A DNA stretch of 64,000 nucleotides from Rhodoferax sp. (GCF_028689295.1 NZ_JAQTWL010000002.1:281315-345314), one strand, 5' to 3'. Shown: positions 36,821 to 52,580, numbered from the stretch's first letter. Notes: generated from the sequence alone by a model not told the origin. Made by a program: numbers and translations.

Positions 36821-39628
36821 ATGCAACTGCTTCCAGCCATCCTCACGCCCGTCCTGGGAGCAGCACTGGTCGCAGCCACCGGGCGTTTTGGCCGCACCGC
36901 CAGCGCCTGGTGCGCTGCGGTTGTGACCGGCCTGGCGCTACTGCAGATGCTGCCGCTGATGGCAGCCAGCTTTGCCGGCGCCACCACCATCGAGAGGCTG
37001 CCCTGGATCACCAGCGCGGGGTTGGACCTGGCGTTTCGCATGGACGGGCTGGGTTTGTTGTTTGTGCTGCTGATCCTGATCATCGGCCTGCTGGTGATTG
37101 TGTATGCGCACTATTACCTCAGCCCGCGCGACAGTCTGAGCCGGCTCTATGCCTATCTGCTCTTGTTCATGGGTTCCATGCTGGGCGTGGTGCTGTCCGA
37201 AAACCTGATCCAATTGCTGATCTTCTGGGAGCTCACCAGCCTGTCGTCCTATTTGCTGATTGCCTATTGGCGCCAGCGCAAAGACGCGCGTGGCGGCGCC
37301 CGCATGGCGCTGGCCATCACCGGGGCCGGCGGCCTGGCCTTGCTGGGCGGCTTTATCCTGCTGGGAGAAATGGCAGGCAGTTACGAGCTGACTCAGGTGC
37401 TGGCCAGTGGCGATGTGGTGCGCGCCCACCCGCTTTACCTGCCCGCCCTGCTGCTGATTTTGCTGGGCGCCTTCACCAAGTCGGCACAGTTCCCGTTTCA
37501 CTTCTGGCTGCCCAACGCCATGGCCGCGCCGACCCCGGTGTCGGCCTACCTGCATTCAGCCACCATGGTGAAGGCCGGCGTGTTTTTGCTGGCCCGGCTG
37601 TTCCCGGTGCTCTCGGGCACCGACGCCTGGACCTGGTGGGTGGGTGGCATCGGCCTGAGCACGTTTTTGCTGGGTGCGGTGCTGGCGCTGTTCAAGCACG
37701 ACCTCAAAGGCCTGCTGGCTTACTCCACCATCAGCCACCTCGGGCTGATCACCGCACTGTTTGGCATCGGCACCCCGCTGGCCGCCGTGGCCGGTGTGTT
37801 CCATATCATCAACCATGCCATTTTCAAGGCCGGGCTGTTCATGGCTGCGGGCATCATCGACCACGAATGCGGCACCCGCGACATGCGCCGCATCAACGGT
37901 CTGTGGCATTTCATGCCACACACGGCCACGCTGGCCATGGTCGCCAGCGCCGCCATGGCGGGCGTGCCGCTGGCCAACGGTTTTTTATCCAAGGAAATGT
38001 TTTTTGCCGAGGCCGTGACCGCCGGTGGGCAAATGCGCCTTGGCTGGCTCCTGCCCATTGTGGTCACGGTGGCGGGCGTGTTTGCCGTGGCTTATTCCGT
38101 GCGCTTCATCCATGATGTTTTTTTCAATGGCCAACCCGTCAACCTGCCTAAAACACCGCACGAACCCGTGCGCTGGATGAAGGTTCCAGTCGAAATTCTG
38201 GTGCTACTGGTGTTGCTGGTCGGTATATTTCCAGCCCAAACGGTCGAACCGCTGCTGGCCGTGGCGGCCGGCGCCGTGCTGCAAGGACCGCTGCCCGAGC
38301 ACAACCTGGCGCTCTGGCACGGCTTCAACCCGGCGCTGTGGATGAGCGTGATCGCCCTGGTCGGGGGCACACTGCTTTACTGGGGGCGCAAGCCGCTCTT
38401 TGCCCTGCATGACCGCTGGGATGAGCGCTTGCAGGGCCGGGTTATTTTCGAAGCACTCACCCATGGCCTGCGTGCCTTTGCCGAACGCATCACGCGGTGG
38501 CTCGATACCGGTTCATTGCAGCGCCAGCTGGCGCTGTTGATCGTCAGCGCGCTGGCGCTGGGCGGCGCTGGCCTGGTGCTGGCGCCGGCCGCACTGACCG
38601 GCACACGACCCTTGCTCACCATCGACGGCATCGGCCTGATGGCTGTTCTGGTGCTGATATTGGCCACGCTGGCGGCCACCGCATGGCATCACCAGCGCCT
38701 CACCGCGCTGGTGCTGACCGGCGCCGTGGGGCTGATTGTGGCGCTGGTGTTCGTCAAGTTTTCGGCGCCCGACCTGGCACTGACGCAGCTCTCGGTCGAG
38801 GTGGTCACGGTGATTTTGCTGCTGCTGGCACTCTATTTTTTGCCCGCCAGCACGCCGCGTGAGTCCAGCCCGGCACGGCGCTGGCGCGACGCCGCCTTGG
38901 CGCTGCTGGCCGGTTGCGGCGCGGCCGCGCTGGCCTGGGCCGTGCTGACCCGCTCCAACGACGGCATGGCCGACTTCTTCATCCAGAACAGCGTGCCAGG
39001 TGGCGGCGGGCACAATGTGGTCAACGTGATTCTGGTGGACTTCCGCGGCTTTGACACGTTTGGCGAAATCACCGTGCTGGCGATTGCCGCTCTGGGCATT
39101 TTTGCGCTGCTGGGCAATTTGCGCCTGCCCGGCCCCACCCACGATGCCAGCGGCCGCGCCTGGGACAGCGACACCCATCCCATGATTCTGGCCACCTTTG
39201 CCCGGCTGTTGCTGCCGCTGGCGCTGCTGGTTTCCTTCTTTGTCTTTTTGCGCGGTCACAACCTGCCCGGCGGCGGTTTCATTGCCGGCCTCATCACCGC
39301 CATCGCGCTGATCGTGCAGTACCTGGCCAATGGCGTCAGCTGGACGCAAGAGCGCCTGCCCGCCCACACTCACCCCTTGATTGCCTCGGGTTTGATCATC
39401 GCGTTGCTCACCGGGCTGGCGAGTTGGCTGTTTGGCCGGCCGTTCCTGACATCGGCCTTCGGCCACTTCGACTGGCCGCTGGTGGGCGAATTCGAACTGG
39501 CCTCGGCCATGGCGTTCGACCTGGGCGTCTATCTGGTGGTGGTCGGCGCCACGCTGCTGATCCTGATCAACCTGGGCCTGGTGCACCGTGCCAGCCACGA
39601 ACCGCAGGCTGCGCCTTGGAAGCCCTGA
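36821..39628 (+). CDS. mrpA: Mrp-type cation/proton antiporter, fused subunits A and B
   Basis: 935 residues. The first part is the NuoL/MrpA-like proton channel: [75 protein letters not shown], and [12 protein letters not shown] with the conserved Lys and His residues. The C-terminal part (about 790-920) is an MnhB/MrpB domain: [33 protein letters not shown] fused A+B polypeptide is usual for the group 2 (PhaAB) form in proteobacteria. First gene of a tightly overlapping operon through mrpG. Confidence 0.95.
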   Translation: MQLLPAILTPVLGAALVAATGRFGRTASAWCAAVVTGLALLQMLPLMAASFAGATTIERLPWITSAGLDLAFRMDGLGLLFVLLILIIGLLVIVYAHYYLSPRDSLSRLYAYLLLFMGSMLGVVLSENLIQLLIFWELTSLSSYLLIAYWRQRKDARGGARMALAITGAGGLALLGGFILLGEMAGSYELTQVLASGDVVRAHPLYLPALLLILLGAFTKSAQFPFHFWLPNAMAAPTPVSAYLHSATMVKAGVFLLARLFPVLSGTDAWTWWVGGIGLSTFLLGAVLALFKHDLKGLLAYSTISHLGLITALFGIGTPLAAVAGVFHIINHAIFKAGLFMAAGIIDHECGTRDMRRINGLWHFMPHTATLAMVASAAMAGVPLANGFLSKEMFFAEAVTAGGQMRLGWLLPIVVTVAGVFAVAYSVRFIHDVFFNGQPVNLPKTPHEPVRWMKVPVEILVLLVLLVGIFPAQTVEPLLAVAAGAVLQGPLPEHNLALWHGFNPALWMSVIALVGGTLLYWGRKPLFALHDRWDERLQGRVIFEALTHGLRAFAERITRWLDTGSLQRQLALLIVSALALGGAGLVLAPAALTGTRPLLTIDGIGLMAVLVLILATLAATAWHHQRLTALVLTGAVGLIVALVFVKFSAPDLALTQLSVEVVTVILLLLALYFLPASTPRESSPARRWRDAALALLAGCGAAALAWAVLTRSNDGMADFFIQNSVPGGGGHNVVNVILVDFRGFDTFGEITVLAIAALGIFALLGNLRLPGPTHDASGRAWDSDTHPMILATFARLLLPLALLVSFFVFLRGHNLPGGGFIAGLITAIALIVQYLANGVSWTQERLPAHTHPLIASGLIIALLTGLASWLFGRPFLTSAFGHFDWPLVGEFELASAMAFDLGVYLVVVGATLLILINLGLVHRASHEPQAAPWKP

Positions 39629-39954
39629 TCGCCCTGGCTATCGGCACGCTCACCGGCTGCGGCGTTTACTTGCTGCTGCGCGCCCGCACCTTTGCCGTGG
39701 TGCTGGGGCTGACGCTGCTGTCCTACGGTGTCAACCTGTTCCTGTTCGCCACCGGCAGACTGGTCATCGGCCAGCCCCCGGTGGTCTCGGGCGCAGCCAG
39801 TTATGCCGATCCGCTGCCGCAAGCGCTGGTGCTCACCGCCATTGTCATCAGCTTTGCCATGACCGCCTTTGTCATCATGCTGAGCCTGCGTGCCCGGGAA
39901 GAATTTGGCAACGACCATGTCGATGGGACACCTCAGCAAAGTGACGCTCCATGA
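39616..39954 (+). CDS. mrpC: Mrp antiporter subunit C (NuoK-like)
   Basis: 112 residues with three membrane helices. Seen: [43 protein letters not shown], and [24 protein letters not shown] with the NuoK/MrpC pattern of Leu-Pro-Gln-Ala-Leu-Val-Leu-Thr. TTG 39616 is chosen as start; it gives the usual family length and overlaps mrpA by 13 bases. An upstream in-frame region has no family similarity. Confidence 0.93.
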   Translation: MEALIALAIGTLTGCGVYLLLRARTFAVVLGLTLLSYGVNLFLFATGRLVIGQPPVVSGAASYADPLPQALVLTAIVISFAMTAFVIMLSLRAREEFGNDHVDGTPQQSDAP

Positions 39955-41486
39955 TGGCGCACCTGCCCATCGTCCCCATCCTGCTGCCGTTTCTGGCCGG
40001 CACCCTGCTGCTGGCCTTTGGGCGTTTGTCGCTGCCCGCCCAGCGCTGGCTGGCGCTGGCGTCCGTGTTGGCTCAGATTGGCGCCGCCATCGCCCTGCTG
40101 ACTGCCGTTTCGGGTGGCGACATCCTGGTCTATCGCCTGGGCGACTGGCCCGCGCCCTGGGGCATTGTGCTGGTGGCGGATCGGCTGTCGGCCTGGATGG
40201 TGCTCACCACCACCCTGCTGGCCTTGTGGGCGCTCATCTATGCCGGCAACGGCGTGGATGGCCAGGGACGGCATTTTCATGTGCTGTTTCAACTGCAGTT
40301 GTTCGGCCTGGCGGGCGCCTTTTTGACCGGCGACCTGTTCAACCTGTTCGTCTTTTTCGAGATTTTGCTGATCGCCTCCTATGGTCTGGCCTTGCATGGC
40401 GGCGGCCAGGCGCGCACCCGCGCCGGGCTGCACTACGTGGTAATGAACCTGGCCGGTTCCACGGTATTCCTGTTTGCCGCCGGGCTCATCTATGCGGCGC
40501 TGGGCAGTCTGAACCTGGCCGACCTGGCGCTCAAAGCCGCCACCCTGACACCCGACAAACTGGGTCTGGCGCGCGCCGGTGGCCTACTGCTGCTGGCGGT
40601 GTTTGCCCTCAAGGCCGCCCTGCTGCCGCTGCACCTGTGGCTGCCGGCGGCCTACAGCGGCACATCGGCGCCGGTGGCGGCGCTGTTTGCCATCATGACC
40701 AAGGTCGGCGTTTACGCCATTTTGCGCAGCCACACGCTGCTTTTTGGCGACGGCGCCGGTGCCCTGGCGCATTTGTTCGACCCCTGGCTGCTGCCGCTGG
40801 CGCTGGCCACCATCCTCGTCGCCACGCTGGGCGCGCTGGCCGCCGACAGCCTGGGGCGCCTCAGCGGCTACCTGGTGCTGGTGTCTGTGGGCACCCTGCT
40901 CAGCGCCGTGGCCGTGGGCACCGACGGCATCGCCGCCGGCCTGTATTACCTGCCGCACAGCACCTTCACTGCCGCGCTGCTGTTTTTGCTGGCGGATGCC
41001 ATCAAGCGCCGCCGCCCGGGCAGTGGCGACCACCTCATCCCCGACGCCGACATGCCGCGCCATGCGCTTTGGGGCGGCCTGTTTTTTGCGGCCGCGGTGG
41101 CCGCTGCCGGCTTGCCACCTTTATCCGGCTTCATCGGCAAATTTTTGATCTTGCGCGCTGCCCCCGGACAGCCCTGGGTCTGGGCGGTGATTTTGCTGGC
41201 GGCATTGCTGGCGCTCATGGCCCTGGCGCGCGCGGGCAGCCAGGTGTTTTTCAACAGCCTGCCCGCCACCGGTGCAGCGGCGGCCAAAGCGAGCAAAAGC
41301 GCATCAGGTGTCGTGACGCCTGGCGCGTCAACCGCCCGCGATCTGCTGGCCATTGGCGGCCTGCTGGGGCTGATTCTGGCCTTGACGTTATTTGCCGGAC
41401 CCGCCTTTGAGTTTGCCCATGCCACAGCACGACAACTCGCCGAGCCCGCACACTACATCAATGCCGTGCTGGGAGCCAAACCATGA
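39951..41486 (+). CDS. mrpD: Mrp antiporter subunit D (NuoN/NuoM-like)
   Basis: 511 residues, about fourteen membrane helices. Seen: LFNLFVFFEILLIASYGLALHG with the conserved Glu, FALKAALLPLHLWLPAAYSGTSAPVAALFAIMTKVGVYAILR with the conserved Lys residues, and AAGLPPLSGFIGKFLILRAA. Proton-translocating subunit of the antiporter. Four-base overlaps with mrpC and mrpE show translational coupling. Confidence 0.95.
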   Translation: MMAHLPIVPILLPFLAGTLLLAFGRLSLPAQRWLALASVLAQIGAAIALLTAVSGGDILVYRLGDWPAPWGIVLVADRLSAWMVLTTTLLALWALIYAGNGVDGQGRHFHVLFQLQLFGLAGAFLTGDLFNLFVFFEILLIASYGLALHGGGQARTRAGLHYVVMNLAGSTVFLFAAGLIYAALGSLNLADLALKAATLTPDKLGLARAGGLLLLAVFALKAALLPLHLWLPAAYSGTSAPVAALFAIMTKVGVYAILRSHTLLFGDGAGALAHLFDPWLLPLALATILVATLGALAADSLGRLSGYLVLVSVGTLLSAVAVGTDGIAAGLYYLPHSTFTAALLFLLADAIKRRRPGSGDHLIPDADMPRHALWGGLFFAAAVAAAGLPPLSGFIGKFLILRAAPGQPWVWAVILLAALLALMALARAGSQVFFNSLPATGAAAAKASKSASGVVTPGASTARDLLAIGGLLGLILALTLFAGPAFEFAHATARQLAEPAHYINAVLGAKP

Positions 41487-41971
41487 AACGCTGGCTGCCG
41501 CATCCGTTGCTCACGCCGATCCTGGCGCTGGTCTGGCTGCTGCTCAACAACACCGTCGCGCCGGGCCAGATCGTGCTGGGTCTTTTGCTGGGTTGGGCCA
41601 TTCCGCGCTTCACGTTCGGTTTCTGGCCGGAGTCGGTGCGCATCTACCGGCATTCTGGCCTGCTGCGGTTCCTGGCTGTGTTTTTGTATGACGTGCTGGT
41701 GGCCAATGTGGCTGTGGCGCGCCTGGTGCTGGCTGGTCCGCGTTCGCTCAACCCCTTGTTTGTAGAGGTGCCTCTGGATTTGACCAACGACTTGGGCTTA
41801 AGTCTGCTGGCCAATATCATCTGCCTGACACCGGGCACCGTGTCGGCCCGACTGTCACCCGACCACCGGACCCTGTTGGTGCATGCGCTGGACTGCACCG
41901 ACCCCGGGCAACTGATTCACACCATCAAAATGCGGTTCGAGGCCCCACTCAAGGAGATTTTTGAATGCTGA
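41483..41971 (+). CDS. mrpE: Mrp antiporter subunit E
   Basis: 162 residues. MnhE pattern: PILALVWLLLNNTVAPGQIVLGLLLGWAIPRF in the N-terminal membrane part, then LANIICLTPGTVSARLSPDHRTLLVHALDC in the soluble C-terminal part. It overlaps mrpD by 4 and mrpF by 7 bases. Confidence 0.93.
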   Translation: MKRWLPHPLLTPILALVWLLLNNTVAPGQIVLGLLLGWAIPRFTFGFWPESVRIYRHSGLLRFLAVFLYDVLVANVAVARLVLAGPRSLNPLFVEVPLDLTNDLGLSLLANIICLTPGTVSARLSPDHRTLLVHALDCTDPGQLIHTIKMRFEAPLKEIFEC

Positions 41972-42234
41972 GCGGCGCCCTTATCCTCGCCTTTACCTTT
42001 GTTGCGGCCGCCTTTGGCCTGAGCTTTTTCAGGCTGCTCAAGGGGCCTAGCGTCCCCGATCGCATCCTGGCCCTCGACACGCTCTACATCAACGCCATCG
42101 CCCTGCTGATCTTGCTCGGCATCCAGCTGGGCAGCCCACTCTATTTCGAGGCCGCCCTGCTGATCGCCCTGATGGGCTTTGTCGGCACGGTGGCGCTGTC
42201 CAAATTTTTATTGCGCGGAGACATCATCGAATGA
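41965..42234 (+). CDS. mrpF: Mrp antiporter subunit F
   Basis: 89 residues with three helices. MnhF/PhaF pattern: LLKGPSVPDRILALDTLYINAIALLILLG and LYFEAALLIALMGFVGTVALSKFLLRGDIIE. It overlaps mrpG by 4 bases. Confidence 0.93.
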   Translation: MLSGALILAFTFVAAAFGLSFFRLLKGPSVPDRILALDTLYINAIALLILLGIQLGSPLYFEAALLIALMGFVGTVALSKFLLRGDIIE

Positions 42235-42527
42235 ACCTGGCCACCGAAATCCTGCTGTCGGCGCTGGTGCTGATCGGCGCTGTCTTTACCCTGATCGGCT
42301 CACTCAGTCTGGTGCGCTTCAAGGACTTTTACACCCGCCTGCACGGCCCGACCAAGGCCACCACGCTGGGGGTGGGTTGCCTGCTGATCGCCTCGTCCAT
42401 CTTTTTCAGCGTCACCGGCGACGGACTGAGCCTGCATGAAATTCTGGTCACATTCTTTTTGTTCATCACCGCACCGATCTCTGCACACCTGCTGGCCAAA
42501 GCGGCGCTGCACCTGGGCCTGCGCTAA
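42231..42527 (+). CDS. mrpG: Mrp antiporter subunit G
   Basis: 98 residues with three helices. MnhG/PhaG pattern: LVLIGAVFTLIGSLSLVRFKDFYTRLHGPTKATTLGVGCLLIAS, and FLFITAPISAHLLAKAALHLG. Last gene of the operon; the REP-like repeats that follow may mark its transcript end. Confidence 0.93.
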   Translation: MNLATEILLSALVLIGAVFTLIGSLSLVRFKDFYTRLHGPTKATTLGVGCLLIASSIFFSVTGDGLSLHEILVTFFLFITAPISAHLLAKAALHLGLR

Positions 42528-42608
42528 GTGCCTCCGTGCGAGCGGCCCAATTGCCTTCGTGGGAGCGGACCAAGTGCCTCTGTGGGAATGACGCCCTCGC
42601 CGCGAAGG
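42528..42608. repeat. Cluster of three degenerate REP-like units after mrpG
   Basis: Units at 42528-42548, 42553-42572 and 42574-42608, each starting GCCT[C/T]-GTG-GGAG-like. Only the last carries the CGCCGCGAAGG end of the window-wide family. Its left part GCCTCTGTGGGAA is close to the unit of the minisatellite at 63856. Confidence 0.6.
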
Positions 42609-42706
42609 TTCGTCAGCCCGGCGCTGGTGCTGGCTGGTTAAACTCTGGTGCATCTGATCACGCAGGTGATCAAACCCGGTTTTTCATGCACCTTGAGGAC
42701 ATCCAA

Positions 42707-44257
42707 ATGAGCACCATCCGCCAAGCCGACCTGATCGAATCCGTTGCCGCCGCACTGCAATACATCAGCTACTACCACCCCGCCGACTACATCACCCACC
42801 TGGCACGCGCCTACGAGCGCGAGCAAAGTCCCGCCGCCAAAGACGCCATTGCGCAAATTCTGACCAACAGCAAAATGAGCGCCACCGGCCACCGCCCGAT
42901 TTGCCAGGACACCGGCATCGTCAATGTGTTTCTCAAAGTTGGCATGGACGTGCGCTGGGAAGGCTTTACCGGCAGCCTCGACAACGCCATCAACGAAGGC
43001 GTGCGCCGCGCCTACACCGACCCCAGCAATACGCTGCGCGCCAGCGTGGTGGCCGACCCGTTGTTTGATCGCAAGAACACCAAGGACAACACCCCGGCCG
43101 TCATCTTTTCTGAAATCGTACCCGGCAACACCCTGGAAGTGACCGTGGCAGCCAAAGGCGGCGGCAGTGAAAACAAGAGCAAGATGTACATGCTCAACCC
43201 CGGCGACTCGGTGGTGGACTGGGTGCTCAAAACCGTGCCCACCATGGGCGCCGGCTGGTGCCCGCCGGGCATGCTCGGCATTGGCATTGGCGGTACCGCC
43301 GAAAAAGCCGTGTTGATGGCCAAGGAAAGCCTGATGGACGACCTCGACATGTACCAATTGCAGGCCAAGGCCTCGTCGGGTGCAGAACTCACCAAGGTGG
43401 AAGCCCTGCGTCTGGAGTTGTTCGACAAGGTCAACGCCTTGGGCATCGGTGCCCAGGGCTTGGGCGGCCTGACCACCGTGCTCGACGTCAAGATCAAGAT
43501 GTACCCGACTCATGCTGCGGGCAAGCCGATCGCCATGATCCCCAACTGCGCTGCCACCCGCCACGCCCATTTCGTCATGGACGGCAGCGGCCCGGTTTAT
43601 CTGACGCCACCGTCGCTGGACACCTGGCCCGACGTGCAATGGACGCCCGACTACGTCAAGAGCAAAAAGGTCAATCTCAATACCCTGACCAAGGCTGAAG
43701 TGGCCAGTTGGAAGCCCGGTGACACGCTGCTGCTCAACGGCAAGATGCTGACCGGCCGCGACGCCGCGCACAAGCGCATCAAGGACATGCTGGCCAAAGG
43801 TGAGCCGCTGCCGGTGGACTTCACCAACCGCGTCATTTATTACGTGGGCCCGGTGGACCCGATCGGCGACGAGGCCGTGGGACCGGCCGGCCCCACCACC
43901 GCCACGCGCATGGACGGCTTCACCGAGATGATGCTGGCGCAAACAGGCCTGATCGCCATGATCGGCAAGGCCGAGCGCGGCCCGGTGGCCATCGAGGCCA
44001 TCAAGAAACACCAGAGCGCCTACCTGATGGCCGTAGGCGGCGCCGCCTACCTGGTGTCCAAAGCCATCAAGACCGCCAAGGTGGTTGGTTTTGCCGACCT
44101 CGGCATGGAAGCCATTTACGAATTCGACGTGGTTGACATGCCGGTCACCGTGGCTGTGGATTCGGGCGGCACCAGCGCCCACATCACCGGCCCCGCAGAG
44201 TGGCAAAAGCGCATTGCCACTGGCGAGTTCAAAGGCATTACTGTCTCTGGCGGCTGA
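42707..44257 (+). CDS. Fumarate hydratase, class I (iron-sulfur)
   Basis: 516 residues. Interconverts fumarate and malate using an oxygen-sensitive [4Fe-4S] cluster. Seen: GHRPICQDTGIVNVFLKVG with Cys66, FSEIVPGNTLEVTVAAKGGGSENKSKM, GAGWCPPGMLGIGIGGTAEKAVLMAKE, MIPNCAATRHAHFVMDGSGP, and the C-terminal VGPAGPTTATRMDGFTEMMLAQTGLIAMIGKAERG. Both catalytic halves are in one chain, as in E. coli FumA/FumB. Start ATG 42707 follows a GAGGAC ribosome site. An upstream in-frame ATG at 42686 is possible. Confidence 0.95.
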   Translation: MSTIRQADLIESVAAALQYISYYHPADYITHLARAYEREQSPAAKDAIAQILTNSKMSATGHRPICQDTGIVNVFLKVGMDVRWEGFTGSLDNAINEGVRRAYTDPSNTLRASVVADPLFDRKNTKDNTPAVIFSEIVPGNTLEVTVAAKGGGSENKSKMYMLNPGDSVVDWVLKTVPTMGAGWCPPGMLGIGIGGTAEKAVLMAKESLMDDLDMYQLQAKASSGAELTKVEALRLELFDKVNALGIGAQGLGGLTTVLDVKIKMYPTHAAGKPIAMIPNCAATRHAHFVMDGSGPVYLTPPSLDTWPDVQWTPDYVKSKKVNLNTLTKAEVASWKPGDTLLLNGKMLTGRDAAHKRIKDMLAKGEPLPVDFTNRVIYYVGPVDPIGDEAVGPAGPTTATRMDGFTEMMLAQTGLIAMIGKAERGPVAIEAIKKHQSAYLMAVGGAAYLVSKAIKTAKVVGFADLGMEAIYEFDVVDMPVTVAVDSGGTSAHITGPAEWQKRIATGEFKGITVSGG

Positions 44258-45065
44258 TCTGCTGGAACACGTCAAGCGCCCCATCGGAGTGTTCGACAGC
44301 GGTGTCGGCGGCCTGAGCATCCTCAAGGCGCTGCGGGCCGAGTTGCCGTTTGAAAATTTCATCTACGTCGCCGACAGCGGCTTTGCGCCCTATGGCGAGC
44401 GCGACGAGGGTTTTGTGCTGGAGCGCGCGCGTGCCATCACCCGGCATTTGATCCGTCAGCCAGATCTGGCCATCCAGGCATTGGTGATTGCCTGCAACAC
44501 CGCCACGGCGGCGGCCATTCATCTGCTGCGCCAGGACCACCCCGAGCTGCCCATCATCGGCGTCGAGCCGGCGCTGAAACCCGCCATCGCCCTGAGTCAG
44601 ACTGGGCGCATCGGGGTTATGGCCACCCGTGGCACTCTGAACAGCCAAAAATTCAAGGCTTTGCAGGCGAGTTTGGCCGACCAGGCGCAATTCATCTGCC
44701 AGCCCTGCGACGGTCTGGCCGATGCCATTGAGCGCAATGACACCGACCAAATCACCGCGTTGTGCACGCAATACACCATGGGCTTGGGACGTTTTGGTTC
44801 TGAGCCGGGCGCGGTGGACACGCTGGTCCTGGGTTGCACCCATTACCCTTTTGCCAGCCAAATTTTGCAGTCTTTGCTTGGCCCCAAAGTGCATCTGGTG
44901 GACAACGGCGAACCCGTGGCACGCCAGACCCGTCGTATGCTGACCAGCCCCTCGATGGATGCCACGCCAGGCCAATGCCAACTCTTCAGCACCGGCAGTT
45001 CCGACCTGCTGCAATCCGCAGCCAAACGCTGGTTAGGGCTGGACGTAAGTTGTCGGCTGTTGTAG
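44214..45065 (+). CDS. murI: Glutamate racemase
   Basis: Converts L- to D-glutamate for peptidoglycan. Seen: RPIGVFDSGVGGLSILKALR, YVADSGFAPYGER, catalytic Cys in VIACNTATAAAI, and second Cys in LVLGCTHYPFASQIL, with Gly-rich MATRGTLNS between them. The start is uncertain: no ATG lies near the expected N-terminus. TTG 44214 overlaps the fumarase gene by 44 bases. CTG 44259/44262 just after the fumarase stop would fit the usual protein start better but are rare start codons. The domain itself begins near 44277. Confidence 0.92.
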   Translation: MPLASSKALLSLAADLLEHVKRPIGVFDSGVGGLSILKALRAELPFENFIYVADSGFAPYGERDEGFVLERARAITRHLIRQPDLAIQALVIACNTATAAAIHLLRQDHPELPIIGVEPALKPAIALSQTGRIGVMATRGTLNSQKFKALQASLADQAQFICQPCDGLADAIERNDTDQITALCTQYTMGLGRFGSEPGAVDTLVLGCTHYPFASQILQSLLGPKVHLVDNGEPVARQTRRMLTSPSMDATPGQCQLFSTGSSDLLQSAAKRWLGLDVSCRLL

Positions 45066-45086
45066 GGCGGACAACACCAGACAAGG

Positions 45087-45092
45087 GATAAT
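45087..45092 (+). promoter_or_regulatory. Candidate -10 box directly before dapC
   Basis: GATAAT followed by CGCGGCCC and then the dapC ATG. The same GATAAT-CGCGGCC(N)-ATG layout occurs at rlmB. A start site 7-9 bases after this box would place transcription at or next to the ATG. No good -35 was found at 16-18 bases. Confidence 0.4.
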
Positions 45093-45100
45093 CGCGGCCC

Positions 45101-46321
45101 ATGAATCCATTGCTTGCGCTTTTACAGCCCTACCCTTTTGAGCGTCTGCGCCAACTATTTGCCGACGTCACGCCCAACCCGGCTTACACCCCGATCAGCC
45201 TGGGTCTGGGCGAACCCAAGCACGCCACGCCAGCCTTTATCCAGCAAGCCATGGCCGACGCCATCCACCGCACACCCAGCGGGCTGGCCAGCTACCCGGC
45301 CACGGCGGGCGAGGCCGCGCTGCGCGAGGCCTTTGCCGACTGGCTGCACAACCGCTACGGCCTGAATGTGAGCCCGCTCACGCAAATGCTGCCGGTGACC
45401 GGCTCGCGCGAGGCGCTGTTTTCGCTCACGCAAACCATCATCAATCCAGGCGCGGCAAGCGCTTCGGGCCAAAAACCGCTGGTGGTGTGCCCCAACCCGT
45501 TTTATCAAATCTACGAAGGCGCGGCGCTGCTGGCCGGGGCCGAGCCCTATTACGTGGCCAGCAACCCGACGCGCAACTTCGCCCCCGACTGGGACAGCGT
45601 GCCCGACGCGGTGTGGGCGCGCACCCAGCAGCTCTTTGTCTGCTCTCCGGGCAACCCCACCGGCGCGGTGATGCCGCTGAGCGAATGGCAAAAGCTGTTC
45701 TCCTTGAGCGACCGCTTTGGCTTTGTCATTGCCTCCGACGAGTGCTACAGCGAGATTTATTTCCGCGACGAACCCCCCTTGGGCGGCATGGAAGCAGCAG
45801 TCAAGCTGGGCCGAAGCGATTTCAAAAACCTGATTTCGCTGACCAGCCTGTCCAAGCGCAGCAATGTGCCCGGCATGCGCAGCGGTTTTGTGGCGGGCGA
45901 CGCTGCCATCATGCAGCAATTTTTGCTCTACCGCACCTACCACGGCTGTGCCATGAGCCCGGTGGTGCAGGCCGCAAGCACAGCCGCCTGGCGCGACGAA
46001 GCGCATGTCGTTGAAAACCGGGCTCTTTACAAAACCAAGTTTGCCCAGGTCACCCCGCTGCTCGCCGGGGTGCTGGACGTGGCCTTGCCCGATGCCGGCT
46101 TTTACCTGTGGGCCAGGGTCGATGGTGACGACACGGCGTTTGCCCGCGCCCTCTACGCTCTTTACAATGTAACGGTGTTGCCCGGTTCATTTTTGGCACG
46201 CCAGGCGCAAGGCCACAACCCTGGCGCCGGGCGCATTCGCATGGCGCTGGTGGCCGACACCGCAGAATGTCTGGAAGCGGCCCGACGCATCGTTCAATTT
46301 GTCAAATCCAGTACCTGTTAA
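45101..46321 (+). CDS. dapC: Succinyldiaminopimelate transaminase
   Basis: 406 residues, PLP aminotransferase of the class I/II fold. Acts on N-succinyl-2-amino-6-ketopimelate in lysine/diaminopimelate synthesis. Seen: [74 protein letters not shown], and the PLP lysine in [23 protein letters not shown]. The following dapD, with dapE two genes on, confirms the pathway. Confidence 0.95.
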   Translation: MNPLLALLQPYPFERLRQLFADVTPNPAYTPISLGLGEPKHATPAFIQQAMADAIHRTPSGLASYPATAGEAALREAFADWLHNRYGLNVSPLTQMLPVTGSREALFSLTQTIINPGAASASGQKPLVVCPNPFYQIYEGAALLAGAEPYYVASNPTRNFAPDWDSVPDAVWARTQQLFVCSPGNPTGAVMPLSEWQKLFSLSDRFGFVIASDECYSEIYFRDEPPLGGMEAAVKLGRSDFKNLISLTSLSKRSNVPGMRSGFVAGDAAIMQQFLLYRTYHGCAMSPVVQAASTAAWRDEAHVVENRALYKTKFAQVTPLLAGVLDVALPDAGFYLWARVDGDDTAFARALYALYNVTVLPGSFLARQAQGHNPGAGRIRMALVADTAECLEAARRIVQFVKSSTC

Positions 46322-46356
46322 CCCGCATTCACCCTTTAACAACCCGCATCCCTGCC

Positions 46357-47181
46357 ATGACCCAACAACTGCAAAACATCCTCGACGCCGCCTGGGACGA
46401 CCGTGCCAATCTTTCGACAAGCTCGGCCTCCAAGGAAGTCAGCGACGCCGTCGAGCACGTGATTCACGGGCTCAACACCGGCCACCTGCGCGTGGCCACG
46501 CGCGCCGGCGTGGGCCAATGGACCACCCATCAGTGGATCAAAAAAGCCGTGCTGCTGAGCTTTCGACTCAGCGACAACGCCATCATGCGTGCCGGCGAGC
46601 TGGCTTTTTTTGACAAGGTACCCACCAAGTTCGCCCACATGACCACGGCTGGCCTGCAAGCCACCGGCGTGCGCATCGTGCCACCCGCCGTGGCACGCCG
46701 GGGCTGCTACCTGGCCAAAGGTGTGGTGTTGATGCCGTCCTTTGTCAACATCGGCGCCTATGTCGATGAAGGCAGCATGGTCGATACATGGGCTGCCGTG
46801 GGCTCGTGCGCGCAGATCGGTAAAAACGTGCACCTGAGCGGCGGCGTCGGCATTGGCGGCGTGCTGGAGCCGATGCAGGCCAACCCCACCATCATCGAGG
46901 ACAACTGCTTCATCGGCGCCCGCTCCGAGATTGTCGAAGGCGTCATCGTCGAGGAAAACTCGGTTATTTCCATGGGTGTTTACATCGGCCAGAGCACGCC
47001 CATTTACGACCGCGCTTCAGACACCGTGAGCTACGGCCGTATCCCGGCGGGCTCGGTGGTCATCAGCGGCAACCTGCCCAAAGAAGGTGGCAAATACAGC
47101 CTGTACGCTGCCATCATCGTCAAGCGCGTCGATGCGCAAACCCGCGCCAAAACCAGTCTGAATGACCTCCTGCGCCCCTGA
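46357..47181 (+). CDS. dapD: Tetrahydrodipicolinate N-succinyltransferase
   Basis: 274 residues. Transfers succinyl from succinyl-CoA to tetrahydrodipicolinate. Seen: [19 protein letters not shown], then left-handed beta-helix hexapeptide repeats through [64 protein letters not shown] sequence, ending [29 protein letters not shown]. Start ATG 46357, 35 bases after dapC. Confidence 0.96.
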   Translation: MTQQLQNILDAAWDDRANLSTSSASKEVSDAVEHVIHGLNTGHLRVATRAGVGQWTTHQWIKKAVLLSFRLSDNAIMRAGELAFFDKVPTKFAHMTTAGLQATGVRIVPPAVARRGCYLAKGVVLMPSFVNIGAYVDEGSMVDTWAAVGSCAQIGKNVHLSGGVGIGGVLEPMQANPTIIEDNCFIGARSEIVEGVIVEENSVISMGVYIGQSTPIYDRASDTVSYGRIPAGSVVISGNLPKEGGKYSLYAAIIVKRVDAQTRAKTSLNDLLRP

Positions 47182-47246
47182 GGGACAAACCCATGCTGCA
47201 CGCAGGGAGCGATGTTCGGTTCCCAACCGTTTACAAGGATATTCCC

Positions 47247-50544
<3,298 letters not shown>

Positions 50545-50552
50545 GCACGATA

Positions 50553-50579
50553 CCTTCGCGGCGAGAGCGCCGCTCCTAC
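50553..50579. repeat. REP-like hairpin (inverted orientation) between prmB and ABC-F gene
   Basis: CCTTCGCGGCGAGAGCGCCG followed by CTCCTAC. Arms GCGGCG and CGCCGC with loop AGAG; it ends in CTCCTAC, the complement of GTAGGAG. One full member of the window-wide family. Confidence 0.7.
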
Positions 50580-50613
50580 TTCATTTAAATAATTCAAAAG
50601 CAAAAGTAACCCA

Positions 50614-52572
<1,959 letters not shown>

Positions 52573-52580
52573 CGCCTTTG

